Source: Kluyvera ascorbata_C (GTDB taxonomy: Bacteria; Pseudomonadota; Gammaproteobacteria; Enterobacterales; Enterobacteriaceae). Taken from it: DNA of 64,000 nucleotides. Position 1 is the first letter of the stretch, and the number at the start of each line of letters is the position of its first letter. Below are positions 1 through 8,389 of this stretch, one piece after another. The position numbers were made by a program, and so were the translations under genes. The DNA is taken from assembly GCF_044197065.1 (NCBI RefSeq), contig NZ_JBIQOI010000002.1:248001-312000 (forward strand), written 5' to 3'. The notes beneath the pieces were generated by a model that was given only the letters and a program-made list of their open reading frames with translations, did not search any database and was not told where the DNA came from.

Positions 1-111
1 GCAGGCATCAACATCGTTGAGCGCGTACCGCTGATCGTGGGCCGTAACCCCAAAAATGCCCACTATCTCGATACCAAAGCGGCCAAGATGGGGCATTTGC
101 TCAGTAAATAA
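1..111 (+). CDS. ribA: GTP cyclohydrolase II, C-terminal end (partial)
   Basis: The first 36 codons are the C-terminus of RibA, ending in MGHLLSK, followed by TAA at 109-111. The segment with VERVPLIVGRNPKNAHYL is characteristic of this enzyme. RibA opens GTP to the first intermediate of riboflavin synthesis in the cytoplasm. The gene starts before the window. In E. coli ribA lies convergently next to acnA; here the same two genes are separated by about 10.7 kb of accessory DNA. Confidence 0.93.
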   Translation, partial: AGINIVERVPLIVGRNPKNAHYLDTKAAKMGHLLSK

Positions 112-118
112 CGCGTTT

Positions 119-145
119 GTCGCCGTTTAATCACTAAACGGCGAC
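119..145 (+). terminator. Intrinsic terminator after ribA
   Basis: A perfect 11-bp inverted repeat (GTCGCCGTTTA / TAAACGGCGAC) with a 5-base loop lies 7 bases after the ribA stop and is followed by a pyrimidine-rich stretch (CTCTTCCTTCC) rather than a clean T-run. Confidence 0.6.
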
Positions 146-368
146 CTCTTCCTTCCTTGAACTCATAGCTCAAAGCTGCCTGTCTACGTGGCCAATCTCC
201 CTTATCGCAGCCTGGTAGTACAAAAAAAACCTTTATGTACAATCATTTTCGATATCCAAACTGACATCAAGCGGCGTAGCCGCAGTTTGTGACAATTTCG
301 GATATTTTACGCATTTTTTAACAGGAAAAAATTTACCTTAAGGCGTATTAAGGTGTTTTTACTAATGG

Positions 369-932
369 ATGAGCTCTCCAATGATAAGGGAAATGAACGA
401 TATAGACCGGGGAGGGTTACGGCTGTTAACGCTTGGTGAGATTAACTTGGCCCGTATCCTCTACGCTTTCACCATCCGCTATAACGCAGTCTGGATCCAC
501 CGCAGCAGCTATCTACCTTTCAACCTCCAAAAGGACAACTACGCCATGACACCCAACGGCGAATTGTACTTTCAGGAAGGTTCTTATGAGCCTGACTTTT
601 CACAGCCGCATGTTAATAACGATCGCGTTGGAGGGCAGCATCTTTTTTTACATGAAATGATGCACGTCTGGCAGCATCAGCGCGGGATGATGGTAAGGAT
701 GCGGGGCTTGTTCTCTTGGGCTGTTGATTACTATTACACGTTGGATAAGGCCATACTCCTGGATTACGGCTTAGAGCAGCAGGCTGCAATGGTGGCTGAT
801 TATTGGCTACTTAAAACGTATGGATTCGTCAACCGCCCTGATTTGTATCGCCTCAAGGATTACGATCCCTCTGAGCCTGTCCTTAGCCTCATATCTCGCT
901 ATGAGAAAGTGTTAGGGAGGTTCCCGCATTGA
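369..932 (+). CDS. T6SS-associated zinc-peptidase-like protein
   Basis: A protein of up to 187 residues containing HEMMHVWQHQ near residue 95, an HExxH-like zinc motif (here H-E-M-M-H). Small proteins of this type are found beside hcp or vgrG/Rhs loci in enterobacteria and are often labelled Vgr- or Rhs-related; that is family knowledge, and the function is unproven. No signal peptide is visible. Its last bases overlap the next lipoprotein gene (ATTGAAAC junction), and hcp follows directly, so the three genes look co-transcribed. Start is uncertain: in-frame ATGs lie at 369, 381 and 393, none with an ideal ribosome site. It might be a secreted effector or a cell-wall or accessory protein for Hcp delivery. 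Confidence 0.7.
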   Translation: MSSPMIREMNDIDRGGLRLLTLGEINLARILYAFTIRYNAVWIHRSSYLPFNLQKDNYAMTPNGELYFQEGSYEPDFSQPHVNNDRVGGQHLFLHEMMHVWQHQRGMMVRMRGLFSWAVDYYYTLDKAILLDYGLEQQAAMVADYWLLKTYGFVNRPDLYRLKDYDPSEPVLSLISRYEKVLGRFPH

Positions 933-1282
933 AACACTACTTTCTCATTCCTGCCCTTTTTGCGCTGGCTGGGTGTGGTGCTGGCGATAGCGTTCCCCCA
1001 TGGCGTAGTTTCCCCATTATAAATAATTCGCTTTGCTTCTCTGTTAATAAATCGGACGTTCTGAGCCGATACGGCGTTTATTCTGAACAGGGGAATGAAT
1101 ACAAGACATTAGCGGAAAATTCTCATGTGGCTCTCTCCTACCCTGAAACGTGCTTAAAAATACCGATAACGCCGGGCTATATCTATGCGGCTTCATACAC
1201 GTTGAACGGAACGAATTACCGTTACAACTTTTTCATCGACAGAAACGGGCAAATATTAAGCACAAAAGAAGGAGATCTATAA
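929..1282 (+). CDS. Putative T6SS immunity-type periplasmic lipoprotein
   Basis: A 117-residue protein with a clear lipoprotein signal: a short basic start, a hydrophobic stretch and the lipobox LAGC at residues 14-17, so the mature protein should be a membrane-anchored periplasmic lipoprotein. The rest is a small domain with two further cysteines (CFS.., TCLK). Proteins of this type beside hcp have been called putative T6SS immunity lipoproteins. It overlaps the upstream peptidase-like gene by 4 bases and abuts hcp with no gap, so translation of the three is probably coupled. A role protecting against the neighbouring gene product is inference. Confidence 0.72.
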   Translation: MKHYFLIPALFALAGCGAGDSVPPWRSFPIINNSLCFSVNKSDVLSRYGVYSEQGNEYKTLAENSHVALSYPETCLKIPITPGYIYAASYTLNGTNYRYNFFIDRNGQILSTKEGDL

Positions 1283-1783
1283 ATGTCATTACCAGCTTAT
1301 ATGTATATTTATGATGAAAATGGACAGCTGATCAAAGGCAGTTGCATGGCGCTGGGCCGTGAGGGTGCAATTGAAATCATGAACAGCAGTTACGGTGTGA
1401 ACCAAAACACATGCCGCAACACTGGTAAGCTGATGGGTTCGCGCGAACACAACGCTTTTACCCTGCACAAAGAGATTGATAAGACCTCGCCATATTTTGC
1501 GGTTGCAGTCTGCCAAAGTAAGCGGCTGCAAAAGGCAGTAATCCACTATTACGACATCAACGAGGCGGGTGTCGAATACGAGATTTACCGAATTACGCTT
1601 AACAGCATCGTAATCATGTCCGTCAATGCTGCTCATGCTTATATGCCGGGTTCCCACACTCCAGGCATGATGGAAAATATCGCCATCACCTACTCAGGCA
1701 TTGAGTGGTTTTATATCGAAGGGAATATCAAGTACGACGATGACTGGAGCCGCCCGGTTGGTTACAACCAGCAGCAGAGGTAA
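1283..1783 (+). CDS. hcp: Hcp-family type VI secretion protein
   Basis: This 166-residue protein matches the Hcp tube family: it starts SLPAYMYIYDENG, has the GREGAIEI strand, a TGKLMGSREHNAFTLHKEID motif region and an ending with WFYIEGNIKYDDDW. Hcp hexamers stack into the inner tube of the type VI secretion system and act as chaperone for small effectors. AAGGAG lies about 7 bases before the ATG. No other T6SS structural gene (vgrG, tssB/C, clpV) is in view, so this is an orphan hcp that would depend on a main T6SS cluster elsewhere. It may carry the upstream protein as cargo; this is inferred from position only. Confidence 0.88.
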   Translation: MSLPAYMYIYDENGQLIKGSCMALGREGAIEIMNSSYGVNQNTCRNTGKLMGSREHNAFTLHKEIDKTSPYFAVAVCQSKRLQKAVIHYYDINEAGVEYEIYRITLNSIVIMSVNAAHAYMPGSHTPGMMENIAITYSGIEWFYIEGNIKYDDDWSRPVGYNQQQR

Positions 1784-1792
1784 ATCGAATTG

Positions 1793-1838
1793 GCAGGCAG
1801 ATCTGCTGAAAATAAAAACCACTTAGCAGACTGCCTGC
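1793..1838. repeat. Long imperfect hairpin between hcp and togA
   Basis: GCAGGCAGATCTGCT (1793-1807) pairs with AGCAGACTGCCTGC (1825-1838), interrupted by one bulge, with a 17-base A-rich loop. It begins ten bases after the hcp stop. It has no T-run on either side, so it is a stable 3' mRNA hairpin rather than a classical terminator. The rest of 1784-1989 shows nothing else recognisable. Confidence 0.45.
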
Positions 1839-1989
1839 AATACTCGCCGCTATTCACGAACACGCTTACTTGCAATAAGAGCGTACCAGGTCATCAAACC
1901 AATAATGCAAAATCTATAAGTTTAAAATCATAAGGTTACGTGCTTAGCGTACATTTCCGTACGGTTGGGATCCCCCCTCCCTTGTGCTG

Positions 1990-3117
1990 TTAAAGTGAAA
2001 TATTCAGCTCGCTCTCGGCATCAAAAATATGGCATTTCGCCATCTCAAAACGGAACCACACCTGGCTATTCAGCCCGGCCTCCAGAATGGGTTTCACCTG
2101 ATCGGAAGGCATACGCGCCGTCAATTCAAAATCCCCCACCTGCATGTAGAGAAAGAACTCGTGGCCCATATTCTCAACGCGGATAAGCGTGCCCCGACCA
2201 CCACCTTCCGCGAAAGGCTGCGTGGAGACATGAACGTACTCAGGCCGAATACCGAAACAGACCGCTTTCTCAACGTAATGCGCCACCTTCTCCTGCTGCT
2301 GCGCGTTAAGCGGTAACGTGTCGTGACCAACGGTGATGTGCAGCCCATCGTCTTTACGCACGAGGCTTGCCGGTTTGATGTTCATCTCCGGCGCGCCGAT
2401 AAACCCGGCCACGAACATGTTTTGCGGATAATGGTAAAGGTTGTCCGGCGTATCGACCTGCATGATGTGACCCAGTTTCATCACGCAGATACGGTCGCCC
2501 ATGGTCATCGCTTCGGTCTGGTCGTGGGTGACGTAAACGGTGGTCGCCGGTTTACCGGAGCGTTTGAGCGATTTATGCAGATCGGAAATACGAATACGCA
2601 TTGAGGCGCGCAGCTTGGCATCGAGGTTAGACAGCGGTTCATCGAACAGGAACACGTCCGGCTTTTTCACAATCGCGCGGCCTACCGCCACACGCTGTGC
2701 CTGCCCGCCGGAAAGCTGACGCGGCAGACGTTCCAGCAGGTCTTCCAGCTCGAGGATTTTCGCGGCTTCGTTCACTTGGGCGTCAATCTGCGCTTTTGGC
2801 AGCTTGCTCAGCTTCAAGCCAAACGCCAGGTTTTCACGCACGGTCATGTGCGGGTACAGCGCATAGTTCTGGAACACCATCGCAATTCCACGCTCTTTTG
2901 GCGCGAGGTTGTTAACAATTTTCTCGCCGATACGGATTTCACCGCCGCTGATGGTTTCGAGGCCAGCCAGCATACGCAACGTGGTGGACTTGGCGCAACC
3001 AGACGGGCCGACAATCACCATAAACTCCCCTTCCGCAATGTTAAGATCGATACCATGTACCGCTTTGAAGCCGTTGGAGTAGACCTTTTCCAGTTTCTTA
3101 AAAATCACTTCAGCCAT
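1990..3117 (-). CDS. togA: Oligogalacturonide ABC transporter ATPase (TogA-like)
   Basis: A 375-residue MalK/UgpC-type ATPase. Walker A is GPSGCAKST (about residues 37-45), the signature is LSGGQAQRVA, Walker B is VFLFDEPLSNLD, and a C-terminal regulatory OB-type domain follows residue ~240. It energises import of oligosaccharides at the inner membrane. Downstream of two permease genes in the same direction (gap 12 bases to togN), it forms the transporter with the solute-binding protein at 7097-8389. Assignment to oligogalacturonides rests on the neighbours (oligogalacturonate lyase, KdgM porin, KdgR box); MalK-type ATPases are shared by many sugar importers, so substrate is inferred. Confidence 0.85.
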   Translation of the reverse strand: MAEVIFKKLEKVYSNGFKAVHGIDLNIAEGEFMVIVGPSGCAKSTTLRMLAGLETISGGEIRIGEKIVNNLAPKERGIAMVFQNYALYPHMTVRENLAFGLKLSKLPKAQIDAQVNEAAKILELEDLLERLPRQLSGGQAQRVAVGRAIVKKPDVFLFDEPLSNLDAKLRASMRIRISDLHKSLKRSGKPATTVYVTHDQTEAMTMGDRICVMKLGHIMQVDTPDNLYHYPQNMFVAGFIGAPEMNIKPASLVRKDDGLHITVGHDTLPLNAQQQEKVAHYVEKAVCFGIRPEYVHVSTQPFAEGGGRGTLIRVENMGHEFFLYMQVGDFELTARMPSDQVKPILEAGLNSQVWFRFEMAKCHIFDAESELNISL

Positions 3118-3129
3118 GATAGTTCCCTC

Positions 3130-4032
3130 TTAACCTTTAATTCCGCTGCTGGAGACACCCTGGACGAAGTAACGCTGCGCCAGGAAGAAGACAATGATGG
3201 ATGGCAGGATGGAGATGCTCGCCATTGCCAGAATTTCGTTCCACGGCGCGCCCTCGGTCACGTCGATGGACATTTTAAGCGCCAGGGCAATCGGATATTT
3301 ATCCACGCTGTAGACGTAAATCAGCGGGCCGATAAAGTCGTTCATCGACCACATAAACTGGAACAGTGCGACCGAGATAATAGCCGGTTTCAGAATTGGC
3401 ACCACCACGTACCACAGCACCTGCCAGGAGTTGCAGCCGTCAATCTGCGCCGCTTCTTCCATGTCACGCGGTACGCCGCGCAGGAACTGAATCAGCATAA
3501 AGACGAAGAAACCCTGAGTAGCAAACGCCGTCGGCAGATACAGCGGTAGGTAGCTGTTGAGCATGCCCATTTCTCGGAACATCAGGTACTGAGGTATCAG
3601 CAGTACGGTACTCGGCAGCAGCATGGTGGCGATTAACGTGGCAAACCAGAATTTCTTCCACGGGATCTCGAAGCGAGCAAAGCCGTAGGCCACGATGGTC
3701 GAGGAGACGATGGTCAGAATCACCTTCGGAATGACATATTTGAAGGTGTTAATCATGTAATGGCCGAAGTCGTATTCCGTTCCGGTTTTCCAGCCGTTGA
3801 TAAACCCATCCCAGGTGGCATGTACCGGCCAGAGATTGAGGGTAGTGAAGATTTCGTGGTTCGGTTTAAACGACGCCGAGAACATCCACGCCAGCGGGTA
3901 AAGCATCATCAACCCGACCACCAGCAGAATGGTATATCGCAGCGATCGACTGACTTTTTCACGACGTAGCGTACGAGCTACTTCGCGTGCAGCCTCCTGC
4001 TCAGTCGCAGACATGGTGTGCAGATCAGCCAT
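3130..4032 (-). CDS. togN: Oligogalacturonide ABC transporter permease (TogN-like)
   Basis: A 300-residue inner-membrane permease of the MalG family, with about six membrane segments and the EAA loop (MEEAAQIDGCNSWQ) that docks to the ATPase. I start it at the ATG at 4032 (MADLHTM...): the longer open frame to 4233 reads through the end of togM and its extra residues have no permease character. The start overlaps the togM end by 8 bases, typical of translational coupling. It works with TogM as the membrane channel. Confidence 0.86.
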   Translation of the reverse strand: MADLHTMSATEQEAAREVARTLRREKVSRSLRYTILLVVGLMMLYPLAWMFSASFKPNHEIFTTLNLWPVHATWDGFINGWKTGTEYDFGHYMINTFKYVIPKVILTIVSSTIVAYGFARFEIPWKKFWFATLIATMLLPSTVLLIPQYLMFREMGMLNSYLPLYLPTAFATQGFFVFMLIQFLRGVPRDMEEAAQIDGCNSWQVLWYVVVPILKPAIISVALFQFMWSMNDFIGPLIYVYSVDKYPIALALKMSIDVTEGAPWNEILAMASISILPSIIVFFLAQRYFVQGVSSSGIKG

Positions 4033-4915
4033 TTTTGCCTCCCTTATCGGCGGAGTAGAAGACCCAGTATTTCGACGATTTGAAGGCAACGGCCGCAAAG
4101 GCAGCCACCACCAGGAACAGGACCCACGCCAGCGCGGCACCGTAGCCCATATCAAAATATTTAAAGGCGGTATCGTAGATGTAGAGTGAGAACAGGTAGG
4201 TGTAGTAGGTCGGTCCCCCGCCGGTAATGACATACGGGCCGGTAAATTCCTGGAAAGTGCCGCTGGTCTGCATAATGAAGTTAAAGAAGATAACCGGCGT
4301 AATCAGCGGCACCGTTACCTTAAGGAACATCTGCCATTTCGACGCACCATCAATCATCGCCGCTTCATACTGCGACTGTGGAACGTTTTGCAGCGCGGCC
4401 AGGAAGATGACCATCGCCGAACCAAACTGCCAGACGCGCAGCAGCGTAACGGAAATCAGCGCCAGTGAGGGTTCACCCAGCCAGTTGATTGGGTCAACGC
4501 CAATCACCCCGAGCATACTGTTGAACAGGCCATCGATGGCGAACAATGCGCGCCACAGCACCGCAATCGCCACCGAACTGCCGAGAATAGACGGGATGTA
4601 GTACGCGGTACGAAAGAAGCCGATGCCCCGCAGTTTGAAGTTCAGCACGAAGGCAATGCCCAGCGCGAATGCCAGCTTGACGGGAATAGTGAGGAAAACA
4701 TAGACGAAGGTGACCGCCATCGATTTCCAGAATAGCGGATCCTCCGTCAGCATGTAGCGATAGTTTTCAATACCGTTAAATTCCGGCGGGCTCATTAAAT
4801 CATACTGAGTAAAACTCAATAAAAACGACGAAATAAAGGGAAATGCGGTAAAGACCACTAGCCCTATTATGTACGGCGAGATCCATGCCAGTCCTAATAA
4901 CTTATTTTCGTTCAT
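4025..4915 (-). CDS. togM: Oligogalacturonide ABC transporter permease (TogM-like)
   Basis: A 296-residue MalF-type permease: hydrophobic throughout with a first membrane segment around residues 10-30, and the EAA loop YEAAMIDGASKWQMF in the C-terminal third. It is the first gene of the togM-togN-togA run, transcribed leftward from the regulatory region at 4916-5109 that contains CRP and KdgR boxes. Length and order agree with the togMNAB operon known from pectinolytic Dickeya, except that the solute-binding gene togB is placed apart, beyond the regulator and the GH105 gene. Confidence 0.86.
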   Translation of the reverse strand: MNENKLLGLAWISPYIIGLVVFTAFPFISSFLLSFTQYDLMSPPEFNGIENYRYMLTEDPLFWKSMAVTFVYVFLTIPVKLAFALGIAFVLNFKLRGIGFFRTAYYIPSILGSSVAIAVLWRALFAIDGLFNSMLGVIGVDPINWLGEPSLALISVTLLRVWQFGSAMVIFLAALQNVPQSQYEAAMIDGASKWQMFLKVTVPLITPVIFFNFIMQTSGTFQEFTGPYVITGGGPTYYTYLFSLYIYDTAFKYFDMGYGAALAWVLFLVVAAFAAVAFKSSKYWVFYSADKGGKNG

Positions 4916-4974
4916 AGATTCCTCTAATATAATAAAGATATCTTGAGCAATGATGCCGCGTTAACGGTTCGCAC

Positions 4975-4990
4975 AGTGATCTTTATCACA
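4975..4990. promoter_or_regulatory. CRP binding site, togM / AraC-regulator intergenic
   Basis: AGTGA-TCTTTA-TCACA matches the CRP consensus TGTGA-N6-TCACA in 9 of 10 positions. It lies between the divergent togM and AraC-type regulator genes, next to a KdgR box, which fits glucose-repressed, pectin-induced transport genes. Confidence 0.7.
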
Positions 4991-5034
4991 TTTAATATTA
5001 TTTGATTAATTTTAGCTGTGAACTCCAGCAGAAT

Positions 5035-5053
5035 AATGAAAAAACATTTCATT
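5035..5053. promoter_or_regulatory. KdgR operator, tog regulator region
   Basis: AATGAAAAAACATTTCATT fits the KdgR box AATRAAAYRYYRTTTYATT: both seven-base arms are perfect, only the five-base centre deviates. KdgR represses pectin genes until 2-keto-3-deoxygluconate appears. The site is 57 bases before the AraC-type regulator start and about 120 bases from togM, so it may control both. Confidence 0.78.
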
Positions 5054-5109
5054 TTTTAAAGATTAAAACCTATAGTCGGTAAATAATCTCTCTTCTGAAG
5101 GCTTTTGCT

Positions 5110-5958
5110 ATGGCATTGCGTCGTCACGCCACCTATTTCCCTGAGAATGCGTCACTGATGATTAAGCACATCGCTGACCAGGATATCTGCCCGCTGCACG
5201 CCCATGACTTTTACGAAATGGTCTGCGTCTCTTCCGGGAGCGGGATGCACGTCATTGACGGGATCTCGTGGCCTATCAGCTGCGGCTCTATATTTATCGT
5301 ATCGCCGAACGAAGAGCATTATTTTGAGAAAGTCGAAAAATTGTCGCTTCTCAATATTCTCATTCACCCGGATTTTCTCACAGAAACGCTGCTGAAGCTG
5401 CTAGCTGACTTCGCGCCAAAAAAACAATTTATGGCCACCCATAAAACCATCGTACATAGTGCATTTTATACCAACCTCTTAAATGAAGAATTAACTAAAG
5501 ATCTCGCCTGGCGCTCTGTCATGCTGGAAACATTATTTACTCAACTCGCCATATTTTTACAGCGAGGTCATGTTAGCCAGACAGCTAACGATTGTGCCAA
5601 AGAAGACTCAATTATCTATTTGCTGAATTACTTGCATCACAATTATGCAAATGATCAATTAAGCATTGATTACCTGGCACAAAAATTTAATATCCAAAAG
5701 CGCATGCTGGAACGTAAAGTACAATCAATTACCGCGCTCACGCCGAATGATTACATTACTCACGTCCGCTTATGTCATGCCATGAACCTGCTGGTCACAT
5801 CTGAGCAGTCCATCACCGATATCGCCTATCTGTGCGGTTTTAACGACAGCAACTACTTCTCCCATCGTTTCAAACTCTTTTTCGGCATGCCGCCGCGCAC
5901 GGTGCGCAAGTACGGACTGTTCCCGCTGATAAATCACCGTACGGCCCTCCAGTCCTGA
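5110..5958 (+). CDS. AraC-family regulator of the pectin oligomer cluster
   Basis: A 282-residue protein with an N-terminal cupin sugar-sensing domain (LHAHDFYEMVCVSSG.., residues ~27-90) and a C-terminal double helix-turn-helix (about 175-275; signature ITDIAYLCGFNDSNYFSHRFKLFFG), the layout of RhaS/RhaR/MelR-type activators. AAGG eight bases before the ATG supports the start. It is transcribed divergently from togMNA and convergently toward the GH105 gene, in the middle of the pectin cluster, so it is probably its local activator. The inducer cannot be read from the sequence; unsaturated oligogalacturonides or rhamnogalacturonides are plausible. Confidence 0.85.
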   Translation: MALRRHATYFPENASLMIKHIADQDICPLHAHDFYEMVCVSSGSGMHVIDGISWPISCGSIFIVSPNEEHYFEKVEKLSLLNILIHPDFLTETLLKLLADFAPKKQFMATHKTIVHSAFYTNLLNEELTKDLAWRSVMLETLFTQLAIFLQRGHVSQTANDCAKEDSIIYLLNYLHHNYANDQLSIDYLAQKFNIQKRMLERKVQSITALTPNDYITHVRLCHAMNLLVTSEQSITDIAYLCGFNDSNYFSHRFKLFFGMPPRTVRKYGLFPLINHRTALQS

Positions 5959-5977
5959 AGCGGAGAGCCGTTGCGGC

Positions 5978-7087
5978 TCAGATAAACAGATTCTGATACT
6001 CGATCAGCGCCAGCATCGCCATCGCCTGTCCATACGGCATGGAGGTGCGTTCAATATTACGATAGTAGTCGAGATCCTTGCCCATTCCGGTGCCGAAAGA
6101 GACGTTCGCCAGCTCGCCCTGCGGCGTAATCTGACGCATGACGCCTTCCGCCGCCGCGACCCCGGTCGCCAGGAAACCTTTATCGATATAGCGCTTGCGC
6201 ACCGCCTTCAGAATGCCGTAGGCAAAACCCGCCGAAGCGGACGATTCCAGGTAAGAGGTAGGGTCATCCAGCAGCGTGTGCCAGAGCCCGCTCGCTTTAT
6301 CCTGACGTTCCGCCAGCGCTGCAACCTGCCGGGAGAGCTGCCCTAGCAGGAACTCACGCACCGGGTCACCCTGCGGCAAATCGAGCATCTCAATAAAGTC
6401 AGGGATGGCCACCGTTACCCAGCTATTGCCACGTCCCCATAGCGCTTTGGCGTAATGATGCTTACCTTCAAAATTCCAGCCGTGATACCACAGCCCGGTT
6501 GGCGCATCGCATAGATACTGCGAGTGCAGCAGGAACTGCCGTTTCGCTTCATCAACCCATTCCGGGCGGTTCAGCACCAGGCCCGCCTTCGCCAGCGGCA
6601 TGACGCTCATCATCAGCGTGTCGTCCCACAACTGTTGGTGGTGGGCATAGTTGAACGTCATATGCTGCAGCCCGCCAAGCTCAGTACGCGGCATGTCGTA
6701 CATCACCCAATTGGCCCAGCATTCGATATAGCGCTTCCATGGCGTGTAGCCATTCTCTTCATACACCGAGGCCAGCGTCAGCATCGGGGCCATGGTGTTA
6801 ACATTTTTGGTTGGCGTACCTTCACGGAAACGATCCGTAAACCACTGCTCAATAATCGCCAGCCAGCGCGGGTCGCGAGTTTGCTGCCAGTACTGCCAGA
6901 GCCCGTACAGGCCTACACCGTGAGTCCACTCCCAGCCGCCCCAGCCTTTGGTGTCGACCACACGTCCATCTGCCAGCGTCATCAGGAACGCGCCGTTCTC
7001 GTCGCGAATGTTCACCAGCGCATCGATCAGCTTTTCGGTCATCAGCACCGTTTCATCAGCGCTAAACTGCAGTTGCTTCCTCTCCAT
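5978..7087 (-). CDS. GH105 unsaturated (rhamno)galacturonyl hydrolase
   Basis: A 369-residue glycoside hydrolase of family GH105 (YteR/YesR/RhiN type): an alpha/alpha-barrel with repeated W-rich helices, GWEWTHGVGLYGLW near residue 50-64 and the acidic pair in LWDDTLMM (D155/D156) that corresponds to the catalytic aspartate region. These enzymes remove the 4,5-unsaturated uronic acid left by pectin lyases. No signal peptide, so it acts in the cytoplasm on imported oligomers. It lies 9 bases after togB in the same direction, in one operon with ogl and togB. RhiN-type activity on rhamnogalacturonan disaccharide is likely but not certain. Confidence 0.87.
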   Translation of the reverse strand: MERKQLQFSADETVLMTEKLIDALVNIRDENGAFLMTLADGRVVDTKGWGGWEWTHGVGLYGLWQYWQQTRDPRWLAIIEQWFTDRFREGTPTKNVNTMAPMLTLASVYEENGYTPWKRYIECWANWVMYDMPRTELGGLQHMTFNYAHHQQLWDDTLMMSVMPLAKAGLVLNRPEWVDEAKRQFLLHSQYLCDAPTGLWYHGWNFEGKHHYAKALWGRGNSWVTVAIPDFIEMLDLPQGDPVREFLLGQLSRQVAALAERQDKASGLWHTLLDDPTSYLESSASAGFAYGILKAVRKRYIDKGFLATGVAAAEGVMRQITPQGELANVSFGTGMGKDLDYYRNIERTSMPYGQAMAMLALIEYQNLFI

Positions 7088-7096
7088 GAACTCCCC

Positions 7097-8389
7097 TTAC
7101 TTCGTTGGTGCATGTTTGCGCAGCGCGCGTTTTGCGGTGCGTTCAAATTCTTTTGCCGCGTCTTGTGCGCTGATTTTGCCGTAGTCAATCCGCTGGGTGA
7201 GATCCAGCCAGTACTGTTCGATCTCCGGGTTTTTAAAGTACGGTGAGACGTAGACGTTGTCCGACGGCATACTTTCGACCAGCTTCAGGCCCGTTATTAC
7301 CGGGTCATTCGGCTGCGCCATATTGGTTTTCAGCACAAATTCCGCCGCCGCTTTGCTGACCGGGAAGCCACGCTCCAGCCCCATCAACTGCACGCCTTCA
7401 GGCTGGTTGACCATGAAATCAAGCAGCATCGCCGCCTCTTTCGGGTGCTGCGTGTTGCGGCTGATGGCAAAGATCATCGAGGGCTTGATAAACAGCCCCG
7501 CATCTTTGGCGCCCGGCAGCAGCGGATAAGGCCCCACTTCCAGCTTCGCCGGCGGCGCTAGGGTGTCTTCATATTTGGCGACCGCCGAGCTCATCAGGTT
7601 TGAGCCGCCAAATTCGCCGTTGATCCACGGTTTCATTTCAAACGGCTGGGCTTTGCCGAAAGATTGGATGTACTTCTGGCTTGGCAGGACGTGCTCGGCA
7701 ACCAGCTTCTGGTAGAGCTGCACAAACTCCAGCCATTGCGCTTCGCTATAGGTGAACTGTCCTTTCTCATTGAGCATCGGCTGGTTGTATTTCTGAACCA
7801 TCCACGAGTTGATAAGCTCCATCGAGGTGGTGACGATCGCCGGATAGTAGTTATCGCCGAGCTTCTCTTTAAACACGTGACCGGCGGCAAAAAGTTCATC
7901 CCAGGTTTTTGGGTAGGCCAGACCGGCTTTCTTCCAGGTTTCAGTGTTGTAGTAGAGAATGGGTGCCACCAGCGACACCGGCAGCCCCTGCACTTTGCCA
8001 TTGACGGTAACGGTGCCGAGCTTGCCCGCGTAGTTGTCGAGCCCCACCTCTTTGCTGAGCTGGTTAAGGTCGTAAAAGCCGTTGCCCGAACGTGAGAACA
8101 CCTGAATCCAGCTCCAGTCGAGTTGCATCACATCAGGTTCGTTCTTCCCGGCTATCTGCGTTGACAGGCGCGATACAAAGCCATCCCAGCCGGTGTACTC
8201 CGCTTTCACCTTGATATTCGGGTGCGCCTGTTCGAAGGCGCGGATGGTTTTCAGGGTGTTCTGGTGGCGGGAATTAGCCCCCCACCAGGCTACGCGCAGC
8301 GTCACCGTATCGCTGTCATCCGCAAACGTCGGTGCCGCGCACAGCATGCCGCTACAGGCGAGCATTAACGAGAAGGCAATCTTTTTCAT
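7097..8389 (-). CDS. togB: Oligogalacturonide-binding periplasmic protein (TogB-like)
   Basis: A 430-residue family 1 extracellular solute-binding protein. A cleavable signal peptide ends around CAAPTFADD (residues 18-25). The mature part has the family features TLRVAWWG, a Trp-rich sugar site and DVMQLDWSWI. It would hand oligogalacturonides to the TogMN permease. The start overlaps the ogl stop by 4 bases, and GH105 follows after 9, so the order is ogl-togB-GH105 in a unit separate from togMNA. Confidence 0.88.
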   Translation of the reverse strand: MKKIAFSLMLACSGMLCAAPTFADDSDTVTLRVAWWGANSRHQNTLKTIRAFEQAHPNIKVKAEYTGWDGFVSRLSTQIAGKNEPDVMQLDWSWIQVFSRSGNGFYDLNQLSKEVGLDNYAGKLGTVTVNGKVQGLPVSLVAPILYYNTETWKKAGLAYPKTWDELFAAGHVFKEKLGDNYYPAIVTTSMELINSWMVQKYNQPMLNEKGQFTYSEAQWLEFVQLYQKLVAEHVLPSQKYIQSFGKAQPFEMKPWINGEFGGSNLMSSAVAKYEDTLAPPAKLEVGPYPLLPGAKDAGLFIKPSMIFAISRNTQHPKEAAMLLDFMVNQPEGVQLMGLERGFPVSKAAAEFVLKTNMAQPNDPVITGLKLVESMPSDNVYVSPYFKNPEIEQYWLDLTQRIDYGKISAQDAAKEFERTAKRALRKHAPTK

